Below, one piece after another: positions 1 to 8,573 of a stretch of DNA of 64,000 nt. The stretch covers positions 1 to 64,000 of the forward strand of contig NZ_PRLE01000006.1 in assembly GCF_003287495.1 (NCBI RefSeq). The letters run 5' to 3'. The position numbers and the translations under genes are program-made. Each line of letters begins with the position of its first letter. The first letter of the stretch is position 1. The notes below the pieces were generated by a model. The model was given only the letters and a program-made list of their open reading frames with translations. It did not search any database and had not been told where the DNA came from. Origin of the DNA: Faecalibacterium prausnitzii (GTDB lineage: Bacteria > Bacillota > Clostridia > Oscillospirales > Ruminococcaceae).

Positions 1-86
1 AAAATAGGTTCCGTTACAAGTTTTTCGATATTGTTCAATTTTCAAGGTCCTGTAAGCGCCTCAGCCGTTTGGCTGACAGCTTATTT
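1..86 (-). other. Leader of an rRNA operon lying just left of the window
   Basis: Read on the minus strand, this stretch contains ACCTTGAAAATTGAACAA, a sequence commonly found in Bacillota rRNA operon leaders and spacers. It lies downstream of two good promoters (87-115 and 214-242). No rRNA gene body is visible, so the 16S gene, if present, begins to the left of base 1. The sequence is seen; the rRNA assignment is inference from the leader motif and promoter arrangement. Confidence 0.55.
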
Positions 87-115
87 ATTTTATCACTTGT
101 GTGATAACTTGTCAA
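87..115 (-). promoter_or_regulatory. Promoter TTGACA-N17-TAAAAT (probable rRNA P2)
   Basis: On the minus strand a perfect -35 TTGACA (110-115) is followed after exactly 17 bases by TAAAAT (87-92). It reads toward the left edge, into the rRNA-like leader. The flanking DNA is strongly AT-rich, unlike the GC-rich coding DNA nearby, as expected for an UP-element-assisted stable-RNA promoter. Confidence 0.6.
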
Positions 116-213
116 GCTGTTTTTTTGAAGTTTTTCGATTTCTTTTTGAAGAACTCATCGAACTTCGTTCTTTTTTGAGGCGTTTTTGTCAGACGCTCGC
201 CTGACGTGAATGT

Positions 214-242
214 ATTTTAGCACAGCATCCGGCAAAAAGCAA
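214..242 (-). promoter_or_regulatory. Promoter TTGCTT-N17-TAAAAT (probable rRNA P1)
   Basis: A second sigma-A-type promoter on the minus strand: TTGCTT (237-242), 17 bases, TAAAAT (214-219). It lies about 125 bases upstream of the promoter at 87-115 and points the same way. Tandem promoters are usual for rRNA operons. Bases 243-322 between here and sigF are T-rich on the plus strand and hold no gene. Confidence 0.45.
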
Positions 243-322
243 GACCTTTTTTCAGTTTTTTTCTTGAAAAGTCCGCCTTTTACTTTTTGCCCAGTTTTTC
301 GTGTATTTTTCTGGTTATTCCA

Positions 323-1000
323 CTACGGTTCTTCCAAAAGGCGTATCCGCATAAGCTTTAAGATCTTCCTCTCCCGCCGGGAGATCTGCACCTGCGTCGT
401 ATGCAAGAGTTTTGCGGTCTCGCTCTGGGTGCGGTTGGCATAAAAGCGCAGCTTGATCAAAAGCCTGTCCTGCTCGGGCAGACTTTCCAACACCTCGGCC
501 AGACCGATTTTATCCGTCAACTCCTCTTCCGGGGATTCTACCGGAATATCCATCTGGTGGTCGTCGTCCTCCCGGTTTTCCGGGGTCAGGCTGAGGGCAG
601 GCTGTGCGGCCTGAATGGCAAGGGTGATATTTTCCACGCTCTCTCCCAGCTCTTCCGACAGCTGCGAAAGCGTCGGTTCTGTCCCGCAGAGCTTCCGGTG
701 ATGCTCCCGGGCCGCATTGATCCGCAGACTGAGCTCTTTTAAGGAGCGGCTGACCTTTACGGTTCCCCCATCCCGGAACAGCTTTTTGATTTCGCCCAAA
801 ATCACCGGGACAGCATAGGTGGAAAAACAAACACCTCTTGTCTCATCAAAACCGTCATAAGCTTTGATCAGCCCCATACACCCGGCACTGTAGAGGTCAT
901 CGTATTCCAATCCTCTCCCCCGGAACCGCCCGGCGCAGGAATGCACCAGCCCCAGATTCTGTTCAATGAACGCGCTGCGTCGGGTCTTGTCGGATACCAT
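323..1000 (-). CDS. sigF: Sporulation sigma factor SigF (forespore sigma-F)
   Basis: This is a sigma-70-family factor of 225 residues. Region 2 spans about residues 13-90 (DDLYSAGCMGLIKAYDGFD) and binds core polymerase and the -10 element. Region 4 lies at about 173-221 (LPEQDRLLIKLRF, then a helix-turn-helix). The related SigG is excluded by context, because the gene follows spoIIAA and spoIIAB in the classical spoIIA order. In Bacillus, SigF directs early forespore transcription and is held inactive by SpoIIAB. The ATG start has an AGAGGGAG ribosome site. Whether this host sporulates is not shown here. Confidence 0.9.
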   Translation of the reverse strand: MVSDKTRRSAFIEQNLGLVHSCAGRFRGRGLEYDDLYSAGCMGLIKAYDGFDETRGVCFSTYAVPVILGEIKKLFRDGGTVKVSRSLKELSLRINAAREHHRKLCGTEPTLSQLSEELGESVENITLAIQAAQPALSLTPENREDDDHQMDIPVESPEEELTDKIGLAEVLESLPEQDRLLIKLRFYANRTQSETAKLLHTTQVQISRRERKILKLMRIRLLEEP

Positions 1001-1021
1001 AGCCGCTCCCTCTTTCTCTTT

Positions 1022-1465
1022 TTATGTAGAGGATGCCCGCTCGTCCAGCCGCTTGGTCAGAGTCACACGGGTGCCTCGCCCGGGAACAGAGTGCACCGTG
1101 ACCTTATCCATAAAGCTCTGCATGACCGCGAACCCCAGGCCGGAGCGCTCCTCCGGGTTGCCTGTGGTAAAAAGCGGTTCCATGGCCTTGGGGATATCCG
1201 GGATGCCAATGCCTTTGTCCGCTATCGTGATCCGGACCAGCCGCCCCGGATAGACGGCCAGCGTAAGCACCACAGGGCCGACCCGGTCCGGGTAAGCGTG
1301 GACGATGCAGTTGGTGACGGCTTCTGAAACGGCTGTCTTGATATCGGCCAACTGGGGTACGGTGGGGTCATACCGGGCCAGAAAGGCGGCCGCGGCCCCC
1401 CGGGCAAATGCCTCATTGACACTGAGGGAGTCGAACTGGATCTTCGTACTGTTTTCTGCTTTCAT
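1022..1465 (-). CDS. spoIIAB: Anti-sigma-F factor and serine kinase SpoIIAB
   Basis: A GHKL-fold kinase of 147 residues. The N-box (SEAVTNCIVHAYPD, about 47-60), the G1 box (DKGIGIPD, 83-90) and the G2-like SGLGFAVMQSF (108-118) are intact, so ATP binding is expected. In Bacillus it binds SigF in the ATP form and phosphorylates SpoIIAA. The chosen ATG at 1465 overlaps the end of spoIIAA by four bases (ATGA), which indicates translational coupling. A longer reading upstream of this ATG is only out-of-frame spoIIAA sequence. Confidence 0.9.
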   Translation of the reverse strand: MKAENSTKIQFDSLSVNEAFARGAAAAFLARYDPTVPQLADIKTAVSEAVTNCIVHAYPDRVGPVVLTLAVYPGRLVRITIADKGIGIPDIPKAMEPLFTTGNPEERSGLGFAVMQSFMDKVTVHSVPGRGTRVTLTKRLDERASST

Positions 1466-1782
1466 ATCGTTTCTCCTGACTCCCCGCCCACGCAGGGGAT
1501 ATTCGCCAACTGAAGCACCCGCCGCAGCGCTTCGGGCGCGTGCTGGATCCGCAGGGTGCCGCCCAATGTCCGGGCACAGCGCTGCCGTCCTAAGATCAGC
1601 CCGATGCCGGAGGAATCCATAAATCCCACCCCGCCAAAATCCAGCACCAGCGTGCGGGGCGTACGGTTCAGCAGGGCATCGTCCAGCTGGATGCGCAGGT
1701 TCTGCGCCGCGTCGTGGTCGATCTCGCCCGCCAGATAGGCGTACAGCACATCGTCTGCCGCGCTGAATGTGACCGTTGCCAT
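1462..1782 (-). CDS. spoIIAA: Anti-anti-sigma factor SpoIIAA
   Basis: A STAS-domain protein of 106 residues, the usual size. The phospho-acceptor serine lies in FMDSSGIGLILGR (S57/S58). The unphosphorylated form releases SigF from SpoIIAB. The start at 1782 (MATVTF) is chosen because AAAGGAGATGG lies just upstream; an earlier in-frame ATG lacks such a site. It is the first gene of a spoIIAA-spoIIAB-sigF operon. No clear promoter is seen between it and the terminator at 1812-1854. Confidence 0.9.
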   Translation of the reverse strand: MATVTFSAADDVLYAYLAGEIDHDAAQNLRIQLDDALLNRTPRTLVLDFGGVGFMDSSGIGLILGRQRCARTLGGTLRIQHAPEALRRVLQLANIPCVGGESGETI

Positions 1783-1811
1783 GGCTTGTCCATCTCCTTT
1801 TTTGCAAAAAT

Positions 1812-1854
1812 AAAAAGCTCTGCACACGAGATACTCTCAGTGTACAGAGCTTTT
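1812..1854 (-). terminator. Rho-independent terminator after the folC-like gene
   Basis: A long inverted repeat (AAAAGCTCTGCACAC / GTGTACAGAGCTTTT, one mismatch) is followed by a T-rich run on the minus strand. It ends the valS-vanZ-folC transcript and separates it from spoIIAA. Confidence 0.8.
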
Positions 1855-1881
1855 GCGTTATTTTTTAGAGAAGCGTGTCGC

Positions 1882-3147
1882 TCAGATGGTTTCCAGCAGC
1901 TTTGCCGCTTCCAGGGCGATGGCCTCACTGCCACAGACCAGAAGGCCTCGGCGGCTGTTGGCTTTGGCCTGCTTCACAGCCTCGTCCAGGCTCTCGCAGA
2001 GGACGGCGTCAAAGTGGTAGCGGGCCTTTTCCAGCAGGCGCTCGGTCAAGGCTGCCTCCACACCCGACGGTGTGACGAGGAAGACCTGGTCGAACGGGTT
2101 TTCCCCCATGCCCGGCATGGTCTGCTTGTCTTTTTTCTGTTCCTCGGGGGTCAGGCCGTTTTCCAGCGCCGTGAAAAACGCCTCGGCTCCCTCCTCCTCG
2201 GACAGTCCGACCACGGCGCTCATGTGGCGCACTTTGGCCATGTTGAGCACCCGCAGGAGGGCAGCAGCCTGCTGCGGGGTGCGGCAGGCGTCCAGAATGA
2301 CCAGAGGCTTCTGGGAAAGGACCCGGATGCTGCTGCGGTTCTCGACGGCCGCAAGGCCCTCCAGAATGGCCTCATCGGGGATCTCAAAGCCCTTGCGCCA
2401 GAGTGCGAGCGCCATTTCGACGGCAATGGCCGCATTGCCTGCCGCGTGGCGGCCCAGGAACGCCAGCGGGACCGTGTATCCGCCGTAATCCACCTTGCTG
2501 GTAAACTTCTCGGCTTCCAGGAACGTGATGTCCTCGGGGTCGGGCACCACCAGCTCACAATTGCACTTGCCGGCAGCCACGATGAGCTCACTGAGGGCTG
2601 CTTTGGGCTGCTCCGGCGCGGTGACGCAGAGAGAACCCTCCCGCATGACACCGGCAGCCAGCGCGGCCGAGCGCTCCACAGAGCGGCTGATGCCGTCCGG
2701 GCCGATGGCCGTTACCGCGCAGACCGGCATGGCGGGCAGAGCCGCTGCCAGACCGGCATCCGGCAGCTCCACCACAGCCAGCTTACAGCCTGCCGCGCCA
2801 AAACAAATGGCGGCAGCGGCCAGCTCTGCAGCGGCGCGGGGAAGAGGCTTGGCGGCAGACAGCTTTTCCGCGGCCTCACGGAAAAGCACCTCGTCCACCG
2901 GAGCACCCTGCACCCGGATGCGGGCCGCAAGCGGCTCACACCCGGCATGGTACAGGCCCGTGACAAAACCGGCTGCCTGCAGGATGGCCCCCAGCAGGCC
3001 TGCCGTGGCCGTCTTGCCTGCCGTGCCCGCCACGCCGACAAACTGCACCTGCTGCACCGCAGCGGGCAGGGCGGCACGCAGTTCCTCCGCCGGGGCAAAG
3101 CCCTCCGGCAGAGTCTCAAAATAGTGATTTGCCTCGTATGGAGTCAT
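1882..3147 (-). CDS. Diverged folylpolyglutamate synthase/Mur-ligase-like protein
   Basis: A 421-residue protein in the place where many Bacillota have folC, directly after valS. The N-terminal EANHYFETLPEGF resembles FolC starts, and the ATP loop is GVAGTAGKTATAG (about 37-49) rather than the family's GTNGKGS. The usual DGAHNP motif of the C-terminal domain reads DACRTP here, and the WPGR motif before it is replaced by ENRSS. Known FolC enzymes add glutamate to folates. Loss of these signatures suggests altered or lost catalysis. The start at 3147 follows the vanZ-like gene by four bases. Confidence 0.7.
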   Translation of the reverse strand: MTPYEANHYFETLPEGFAPAEELRAALPAAVQQVQFVGVAGTAGKTATAGLLGAILQAAGFVTGLYHAGCEPLAARIRVQGAPVDEVLFREAAEKLSAAKPLPRAAAELAAAAICFGAAGCKLAVVELPDAGLAAALPAMPVCAVTAIGPDGISRSVERSAALAAGVMREGSLCVTAPEQPKAALSELIVAAGKCNCELVVPDPEDITFLEAEKFTSKVDYGGYTVPLAFLGRHAAGNAAIAVEMALALWRKGFEIPDEAILEGLAAVENRSSIRVLSQKPLVILDACRTPQQAAALLRVLNMAKVRHMSAVVGLSEEEGAEAFFTALENGLTPEEQKKDKQTMPGMGENPFDQVFLVTPSGVEAALTERLLEKARYHFDAVLCESLDEAVKQAKANSRRGLLVCGSEAIALEAAKLLETI

Positions 3148-3151
3148 TCGG

Positions 3152-3661
3152 TCAATCCTCGTTTCGATGTTTATAGAGCAAAGCGCACATCCGGCAGAGT
3201 GCCAGCAGGAACAGCCCCACCAGCAGCCCGGCCAGCACGCCCATAAAATCCAGCCAGACGTCCAGCACCTGACTGCTCCGCCCTGGGGAGAAGAGCTGGA
3301 TGGTCTCATCCGTCAGGGCCGTGAGCAGGCCTCCCAGAATGGGCCAGGACATGTGCCGGACAAAATGCCGGGTGTACACCCGCAGGCAGAGCATGAGCAG
3401 GAAGCCCTCCAGGGCATACTCGCAGAAATGTGCCAGCTTGCGGATGAAATGCATGGTGATGTGGGATGCAAGGCCGGGCATCCCCAGCCGGGTGAGCACC
3501 CGCTGTACCAAGCGGAGCACACGGCCGCTGGCCCCCTCCGACACCACGCCGATCTGCATGGAGTTGGAGAAGATGAACGCGATGCAGCCGATGAGCGCCA
3601 GCGTAAAGATCACCCGCCCGGCGATGAGCCAGGGAGAAGTGCGCGGGTTCTGTTCTGACAT
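3152..3661 (-). CDS. VanZ-like membrane protein
   Basis: A small membrane protein of 169 residues with about four hydrophobic segments. VanZ-family hallmarks are present: IRKLAHFCEYALEGF (about 69-83) and DETIQLFSPGRSSQVLDVWLD (split here only for description, about 117-137). VanZ of Tn1546 gives low-level teicoplanin resistance, but most chromosomal homologues have no known role. It lies two bases after valS, so it is probably co-transcribed and shares the T-box control. Confidence 0.8.
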   Translation of the reverse strand: MSEQNPRTSPWLIAGRVIFTLALIGCIAFIFSNSMQIGVVSEGASGRVLRLVQRVLTRLGMPGLASHITMHFIRKLAHFCEYALEGFLLMLCLRVYTRHFVRHMSWPILGGLLTALTDETIQLFSPGRSSQVLDVWLDFMGVLAGLLVGLFLLALCRMCALLYKHRNED

Positions 3662-3663
3662 GC

Positions 3664-6369
3664 TCAGCCCAGAGCCTTGATGCTCTGCTCGATGTTGGCC
3701 AGCTTATCCTGGCTCTTGGCGTGCTTATTGCGGATCTCTTCCACCAGAGCCGCCGGGGCACGCTCGACGAACTTGGGGTTGTTGAGCTGGTTCTCAAACA
3801 TGGCCAGCTCTTTTTCCGCCTTGGCCTTTTCCTTGTTCAGGCGGGCCAGCTCTTTCTCGCGGTCGATCAGCTCCATCATGGGGATAAAGCCGCGGGCCGC
3901 ATGGGTGGACACCTGCACCATGCCGTCGGTGCCGCCCTCGTACTTGGCGGTAAAGGTCACATCGGTGGCAAAGGCAAACTTGGCCAGATAGACCTGCGCG
4001 CTCTGGAACGGAGCGGCATCCGCCGTCTCAATGATCATGCTGGTCTTCTTGGCCGGGTGGACATTCATCTCGGTGCGCATGGTACGCACGGCTTTGATGT
4101 AGTCCATGACTTTCTCAAAAGCCTCTTCCTCCGCGGTCCAGTTGTGGCTCTCGTCCACGGTGGGCCAGGGCTGGGTCATGATGGTCTCGGCAGAGCCGGG
4201 CAGAGCCTGATACAGCTCTTCGGTGATGAAGGGCATGAACGGATGCAGCAGCTTGAGGGCCTTGTCCAGCACATACACCAGCACACGGCGGGCGGTGTCG
4301 GCCTGCTCCGCGTCGCCGGAGTTCAGGCGGGGCTTTGCGATCTCGATGAACCAGTCGCAGTAGACATCCCAGATGAAGCTGTTGATCTTGGCAGCCGCCA
4401 GGCCCATCTCGTAGTGGTCGAGGTTGTCGCTCATGGCACCGGCCACCTGGTTCAGCTTGGTCAGCACCCACTTGTCGCTCATGTCCAGCTTATCCTCACT
4501 GGGCAGGCCGGGCTGGAAGTCCTCGGGCAGGTTCATCAGCACAAAGCGGGTGGCGTTCCACAGCTTATTGGCAAAGTTGCGGGCAGCCTCCACTTTCTTC
4601 TCGCTGTAACGCATATCGTTGCCCGGGGTGGAGCCATCCACCAGCATGAAGCGCAGGGCATCGGCACCGTACTTAGCAATGACCTCCAGCGGGTCAATGC
4701 CGTTGCCCAGGCTCTTGGACATCTTGCGGCCCTGGCTGTCGCGGACGATGCCATGGATGCAGACGGTGTCAAACGGAGCCTTGCCGGTGTAGGCCAGGCC
4801 GGAGAAGATCATGCGGCTGACCCAGAAGCCAATGATATCATAGCCCGTCACCAGCGTGTTGGTGGGGTAGAAATACTTCAGGTCCGCGCTCTCCTCATTG
4901 GGCCAGCCCAGGGTGCTGAACGGCCACAGTGCGGAGGAGAACCAGGTATCCAGCGTGTCGGGGTCCTGGGTGAGCTTGGTGCCGCCGCACTTGGGGCAGG
5001 CGCAGGGCGCGCTCTTGGCGACCACGGTCTCGCCGCAGTCATCGCAGTACCAGGCCGGGATCTGGTGGCCCCACCACAGCTGGCGGCTGATGCACCAGTC
5101 ACGGGTGTTCTTCATCCAGTTCATATAGTTCTTGGTGAAACGCTCGGGCACAAACTTGATATCGCCCTTTTCCACGCTCTCAATGGCAGGCTTTGCCAGA
5201 GGCTCCATCTTGACGAACCACTGCTTGGAGATCATGGGCTCAATGGTGGAGTGGCAGCGGTAGCAGGTGCCCACCTCGTGCTTGAGGGGCTCGGTCTCTT
5301 TCAGGAAGCCGCCGGCCTCCAGATCGGCCAGGATGGCCTTCCGGGCCTCGAGGGTGGTCATGCCGGCATACTTGCCGCAGTCCAGCACATGGGGCTCGTT
5401 GACGGTGTTCTTGCCCGCGGCAAACAGAGCGTCGGCAGCGGCCTTGTCGGCAGCGCCGGTCATGTGGCCGTCGTAGGTAAAGACGCGGACGATGGGCAGC
5501 TCATGGCGCAGGCCGACCTCAAAGTCGTTGGGGTCATGGGCCGGAGTGATCTTGACGACGCCGGTGCCCTTGGTCATGTCGGCGTGCTCGTCGCAGACGA
5601 TGGGGATCTCTTTGTTCAGCAGCGGCAGGATGACATGGCAGCCATGCAGATGTGCATAGCGGGGATCCTCGCCGTTGATGGCCACAGCGGTATCGCCCAG
5701 CATGGTCTCGGGGCGGGTGGTAGCCAGCTCCAGCATCTCGCCCGTCTCCTTGACGGGGTAGAGCAGGTGCCAGAAGTGGCCGTCTTTCTCCTCATACTCC
5801 ACCTCGGCATCGGAAATGGAGGTGTTGCAGTGGGGGCACCAGTTGACCATCCGGTTGCCGCGGTAGATCAGGCCCTGATCATACAGGCGGACAAAGACTT
5901 CCTTGACAGCCTCGGAGCAGCCCTCGTCCATGGTGAACCGCTCGCGGTCCCAGTCGCAGCTGCTGCCCAGCTTTTTCAGCTGGCTGACAATGCGGTTGCC
6001 GTACTTGGTCTTCCAGGCCCAGGCACGCTCCAGGAAACCGTCGCGGCCCACCATCTCCTTGGTCAGGCCCTCGGCACGCATGGCCTCCACGACCTTGGCC
6101 TCGGTGGCGATGGAAGCGTGGTCGGTGCCGGGCACCCACAGGGCGGCGTAGCCCTGCATCCGCTTGGTGCGGATGAGGATGTCCTGCATGGTGTTATCCA
6201 CCGCATGGCCCATGTGCAGCTGGCCGGTAACGTTCGGTGGCGGCATCACGATGGTATAGGGCTTCTTGTCGGGGTCGGCCTTCGTGTGGAAGTAGCCGCC
6301 ATCCAGCCAGAACTGATAGATACGGTCTTCCACCTGGCTCGGATCATACTGTTTTGCGAGTTCTTTCAT
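3664..6369 (-). CDS. valS: Valyl-tRNA synthetase
   Basis: A class I aminoacyl-tRNA synthetase of 901 residues that charges tRNA-Val. The HIGH motif reads HMGH (52-55) inside PPPNVTGQLHMGHA, and KMSKSLGN is present in the C-terminal half of the catalytic core. A CP1 editing domain is present, and the C-terminal coiled-coil arm (ELARLNKEKAKAEKELAMFE) is typical of ValRS. The start MKELAKQYDPS is preceded by GGGAGG; the longer frame upstream is leader RNA. Transcription is controlled by the T-box leader directly upstream. Confidence 0.97.
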   Translation of the reverse strand: MKELAKQYDPSQVEDRIYQFWLDGGYFHTKADPDKKPYTIVMPPPNVTGQLHMGHAVDNTMQDILIRTKRMQGYAALWVPGTDHASIATEAKVVEAMRAEGLTKEMVGRDGFLERAWAWKTKYGNRIVSQLKKLGSSCDWDRERFTMDEGCSEAVKEVFVRLYDQGLIYRGNRMVNWCPHCNTSISDAEVEYEEKDGHFWHLLYPVKETGEMLELATTRPETMLGDTAVAINGEDPRYAHLHGCHVILPLLNKEIPIVCDEHADMTKGTGVVKITPAHDPNDFEVGLRHELPIVRVFTYDGHMTGAADKAAADALFAAGKNTVNEPHVLDCGKYAGMTTLEARKAILADLEAGGFLKETEPLKHEVGTCYRCHSTIEPMISKQWFVKMEPLAKPAIESVEKGDIKFVPERFTKNYMNWMKNTRDWCISRQLWWGHQIPAWYCDDCGETVVAKSAPCACPKCGGTKLTQDPDTLDTWFSSALWPFSTLGWPNEESADLKYFYPTNTLVTGYDIIGFWVSRMIFSGLAYTGKAPFDTVCIHGIVRDSQGRKMSKSLGNGIDPLEVIAKYGADALRFMLVDGSTPGNDMRYSEKKVEAARNFANKLWNATRFVLMNLPEDFQPGLPSEDKLDMSDKWVLTKLNQVAGAMSDNLDHYEMGLAAAKINSFIWDVYCDWFIEIAKPRLNSGDAEQADTARRVLVYVLDKALKLLHPFMPFITEELYQALPGSAETIMTQPWPTVDESHNWTAEEEAFEKVMDYIKAVRTMRTEMNVHPAKKTSMIIETADAAPFQSAQVYLAKFAFATDVTFTAKYEGGTDGMVQVSTHAARGFIPMMELIDREKELARLNKEKAKAEKELAMFENQLNNPKFVERAPAALVEEIRNKHAKSQDKLANIEQSIKALG

Positions 6370-6403
6370 TGTAACCTCCCAAACGTTTTGGTCCGCAGGG
6401 AGC

Positions 6404-6650
6404 AAAAAAGCCGCCCCACGGAAATTTCCCATGGGACGGCTGTAAATCTACATACCGCGGTACCACCCAAATTGCGCAGACACTGCGGCCCGCGCCCCTT
6501 GATGCCCCGATAACGTGGGGCAGAACCGGAGGCGACTACTCCATTCCCCGCCTCTGCTCAAAAGTGACAGCGCACCGCGCCGCTCTGCCGGGCTTTCACC
6601 TACCCCGGCTCTCTGGAAAAGCGGACTGCAGCGCGCACTCTTTTTCATCG
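6404..6650 (-). promoter_or_regulatory. T-box riboswitch of valS
   Basis: The minus strand carries the T-box core GGGTGGTACCGCGG (6455-6468) that pairs with the 3' end of uncharged tRNA. It also has the Stem I elements AGAGAG and GGTAGGTGAAAGCC (about 6590-6615). A strong terminator hairpin (GCCGTCCCATGGG / mirrored GGGGCGGC followed by T6, 6404-6440) closes the leader. A GUA triplet near 6540 is a candidate valine specifier codon, but its placement is uncertain. Uncharged tRNA-Val should favour read-through into valS. Confidence 0.9.
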
Positions 6651-6665
6651 CATTTGTTATAAAAG

Positions 6666-6694
6666 ATAATAGCGGTTTTTGTTCGATTTGTCAA
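6666..6694 (-). promoter_or_regulatory. Promoter of valS: TTGACA-N17-TATTAT
   Basis: Perfect -35 TTGACA (6689-6694), 17-base spacer and TATTAT (6666-6671) on the minus strand, placed just before the start of the T-box RNA. Confidence 0.85.
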
Positions 6695-6702
6695 TTGCTT
6701 TT

Positions 6703-8493
6703 TTATTGTTCCTGCAATAGTTCTGTCTTCAGCCGGGCGATCAGCCGCTCCATCAGCGCCACCCGGTTGAACGGCGTCATCAGGTAGAAACCGTCTGCGT
6801 AGGGCAGGGCCTCCCGGGCCATCTTGAGGGAGATCTCCAGGCCCAGTGCCTCGCCCTGCTCCCGGTCGAGGCCTGCAAAGGCTTCCATGATGTCCTCTGC
6901 CACATGGATGCCGTTGACTTCGTTCTCCATAAAGATCGCGTTCCGCTGGCTGACCACCGGCATGATGCCGGCCAGAATTTTTGCCCGCTCGCCCAGCGTC
7001 TCCCGGGTGTGGCGGAGGTTCTCCACGGCCTGCTCCGAGAGGACCGGCTGCGTCAGGAACCCGGACATGCCGTTTTCCAGCTTTTCGCCCGCCCGGCGCA
7101 GCTCCACCTCAAAATTGCGGGCGTTGAGGTTCAGGGCACCGAAGACTGTCATGGGGCTGGGCATCTCCCGGCCCTCCCCTGCCAGCGAAACGATATACTG
7201 GGCCAGCTTGCGGGAGTTGAACTGGTAGACGTTCTTCACCTCGTCCCGCTCTGCCGTGGGGATGGGGTCGCCCGTGATGGCCAGCACTTCCCGTACCCCC
7301 TCAGCGTACAGGCCCAGCAGCAGGGCCTTGGTGGCGTTGAGGTTGCGGTCACGGCAGGTCATGTGGGGCAGGGTGCAGAGCCCCAGCTCCCGGTGCACCC
7401 GGCAGGCCACGAGGGAGGAATCCATCCGGGCCCGGGCAATGGGGCAGTCCGCGATGGTCAGCAGATCAGCTCCCGCCGCCTGCAGCCGCTTTGCGCCAGC
7501 CAGATAGTTGGTCAGGTCGGCATCCTTGGGGGAATCCAGCTCAATGGCGATCACCTTTTTGCCAGCGTTCAGCTTGCGCAGGAACGCGTCATCTTTTTCC
7601 ACCGTCGGTGCTTCCGGGGTGGAAACCTGCACTGCCGGGGCCGCTTTTTCCACAGCAGGCAGAGAATCCAGCGCTGCCCGCAGGGCGGCAATGTGAGCCG
7701 GAGTGGTGCCGCAGCAACCGCCCAGGATCCGAACCCCTTCCGCCGCAATTCGGGCCAGCTCTTTGGCGAAGTATTCCGGCTTGCCCTGATACTTTACCTG
7801 GGTGCGGGTAACCACCGGGTAGCCCGCGTTGGGCATGACCGACAGCGGCAGGGCCGTGCTGCCCAGCTGCTGTACCAGTGTCCGCATGGCACCCGGGGCC
7901 GAAACACAGTTGAAGCCCACCGCGTCCACAATGCCGCTCTCCGTCATCCGGCGGACCAGGTCTTTGCTGTACATGCCCTCCCGGGTGTAGCCATCCGGCA
8001 GCACCGCAAAGGAGACCAGCACAAAGGCATCCGGCACCTGCGCCTTGACGGCCTGCACGGCCTCCAGCACACCGGCGTCCGAGCTCAGGGTCTCAAACAG
8101 GAAGTTCTTTGCCCCCTGTTCCACAAAACAGCGGGCCACTGCCGTGTAGATGCTTCCCGCCGGGGCAGCCTCGGTATCCGGAGCCGGGCCCAGGTCCGCA
8201 AAAACGGCCGCTCCCGTCTCCACAGCGGCTTCTGCCGCCAGCTTCCAGCCTGCACGGGCCAGCGCCTGCCAGTCCGGCTGCCGTGCCGCCGCCATCCGGG
8301 GCAGGCCAAACGTATTGGTCTTGATGGCCTCCGCGCCGGCTGCCAGGTACTCCCGGTGAACTTTCCGCACGCCCGCCGGGTCCAGCAGGTTGCCCTGCTC
8401 ACACTCCGTACCGGGCTTGGCTTTATAATAGGTACCCATGCCGCCATCAAACAAAAGCGGTTTCCGGGCCAGATGTGCACGCACGTCGATCAT
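6703..8493 (-). CDS. yitJ: Bifunctional homocysteine S-methyltransferase / 5,10-methylenetetrahydrofolate reductase (YitJ type)
   Basis: A fusion protein of 596 residues. The N-terminal half (about 1-285) is a zinc-dependent homocysteine methyltransferase: it starts LLFDGGMGTYY, and ligand cysteines are in GFNCVS and ILGGCCGTTP. The C-terminal half (about 305-590) is a TIM-barrel MTHFR with AGADLLTIADCP and EVLAITGDP. Together they supply methyl groups for methionine synthesis. The length matches Bacillus YitJ. The 3' end lies just beyond the valS promoter. No S-box is seen upstream; only about 55 bases separate it from the divergent promoter of the toxin-antitoxin pair. Confidence 0.88.
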   Translation of the reverse strand: MIDVRAHLARKPLLFDGGMGTYYKAKPGTECEQGNLLDPAGVRKVHREYLAAGAEAIKTNTFGLPRMAAARQPDWQALARAGWKLAAEAAVETGAAVFADLGPAPDTEAAPAGSIYTAVARCFVEQGAKNFLFETLSSDAGVLEAVQAVKAQVPDAFVLVSFAVLPDGYTREGMYSKDLVRRMTESGIVDAVGFNCVSAPGAMRTLVQQLGSTALPLSVMPNAGYPVVTRTQVKYQGKPEYFAKELARIAAEGVRILGGCCGTTPAHIAALRAALDSLPAVEKAAPAVQVSTPEAPTVEKDDAFLRKLNAGKKVIAIELDSPKDADLTNYLAGAKRLQAAGADLLTIADCPIARARMDSSLVACRVHRELGLCTLPHMTCRDRNLNATKALLLGLYAEGVREVLAITGDPIPTAERDEVKNVYQFNSRKLAQYIVSLAGEGREMPSPMTVFGALNLNARNFEVELRRAGEKLENGMSGFLTQPVLSEQAVENLRHTRETLGERAKILAGIMPVVSQRNAIFMENEVNGIHVAEDIMEAFAGLDREQGEALGLEISLKMAREALPYADGFYLMTPFNRVALMERLIARLKTELLQEQ

Positions 8494-8518
8494 GTTTGGG
8501 TCTCCTTTATCTTTTTTC

Positions 8519-8547
8519 TTGATTGTATAAAGAAATTCTGATATAAT
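8519..8547 (+). promoter_or_regulatory. Promoter of the toxin-antitoxin operon: TTGATT-N17-TATAAT
   Basis: A -35-like TTGATT (8519-8524), 17 bases and a perfect -10 TATAAT (8542-8547). Transcription would start about 20 bases before the antitoxin ATG, so the leader is very short. Confidence 0.7.
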
Positions 8548-8573
8548 TTTTGTATGAAAGAGAGGTGTCCTCC

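Noticed and set aside
3721-6513. Very long plus-strand open frame opposite valS (about 930 codons)
   Set aside because: Shadow of valS due to high GC; the minus strand encodes all ValRS motifs and the T-box leader fits it. Similar antisense shadows oppose feoB, folC-like, pepT, hflX and the ykoFEDC genes.
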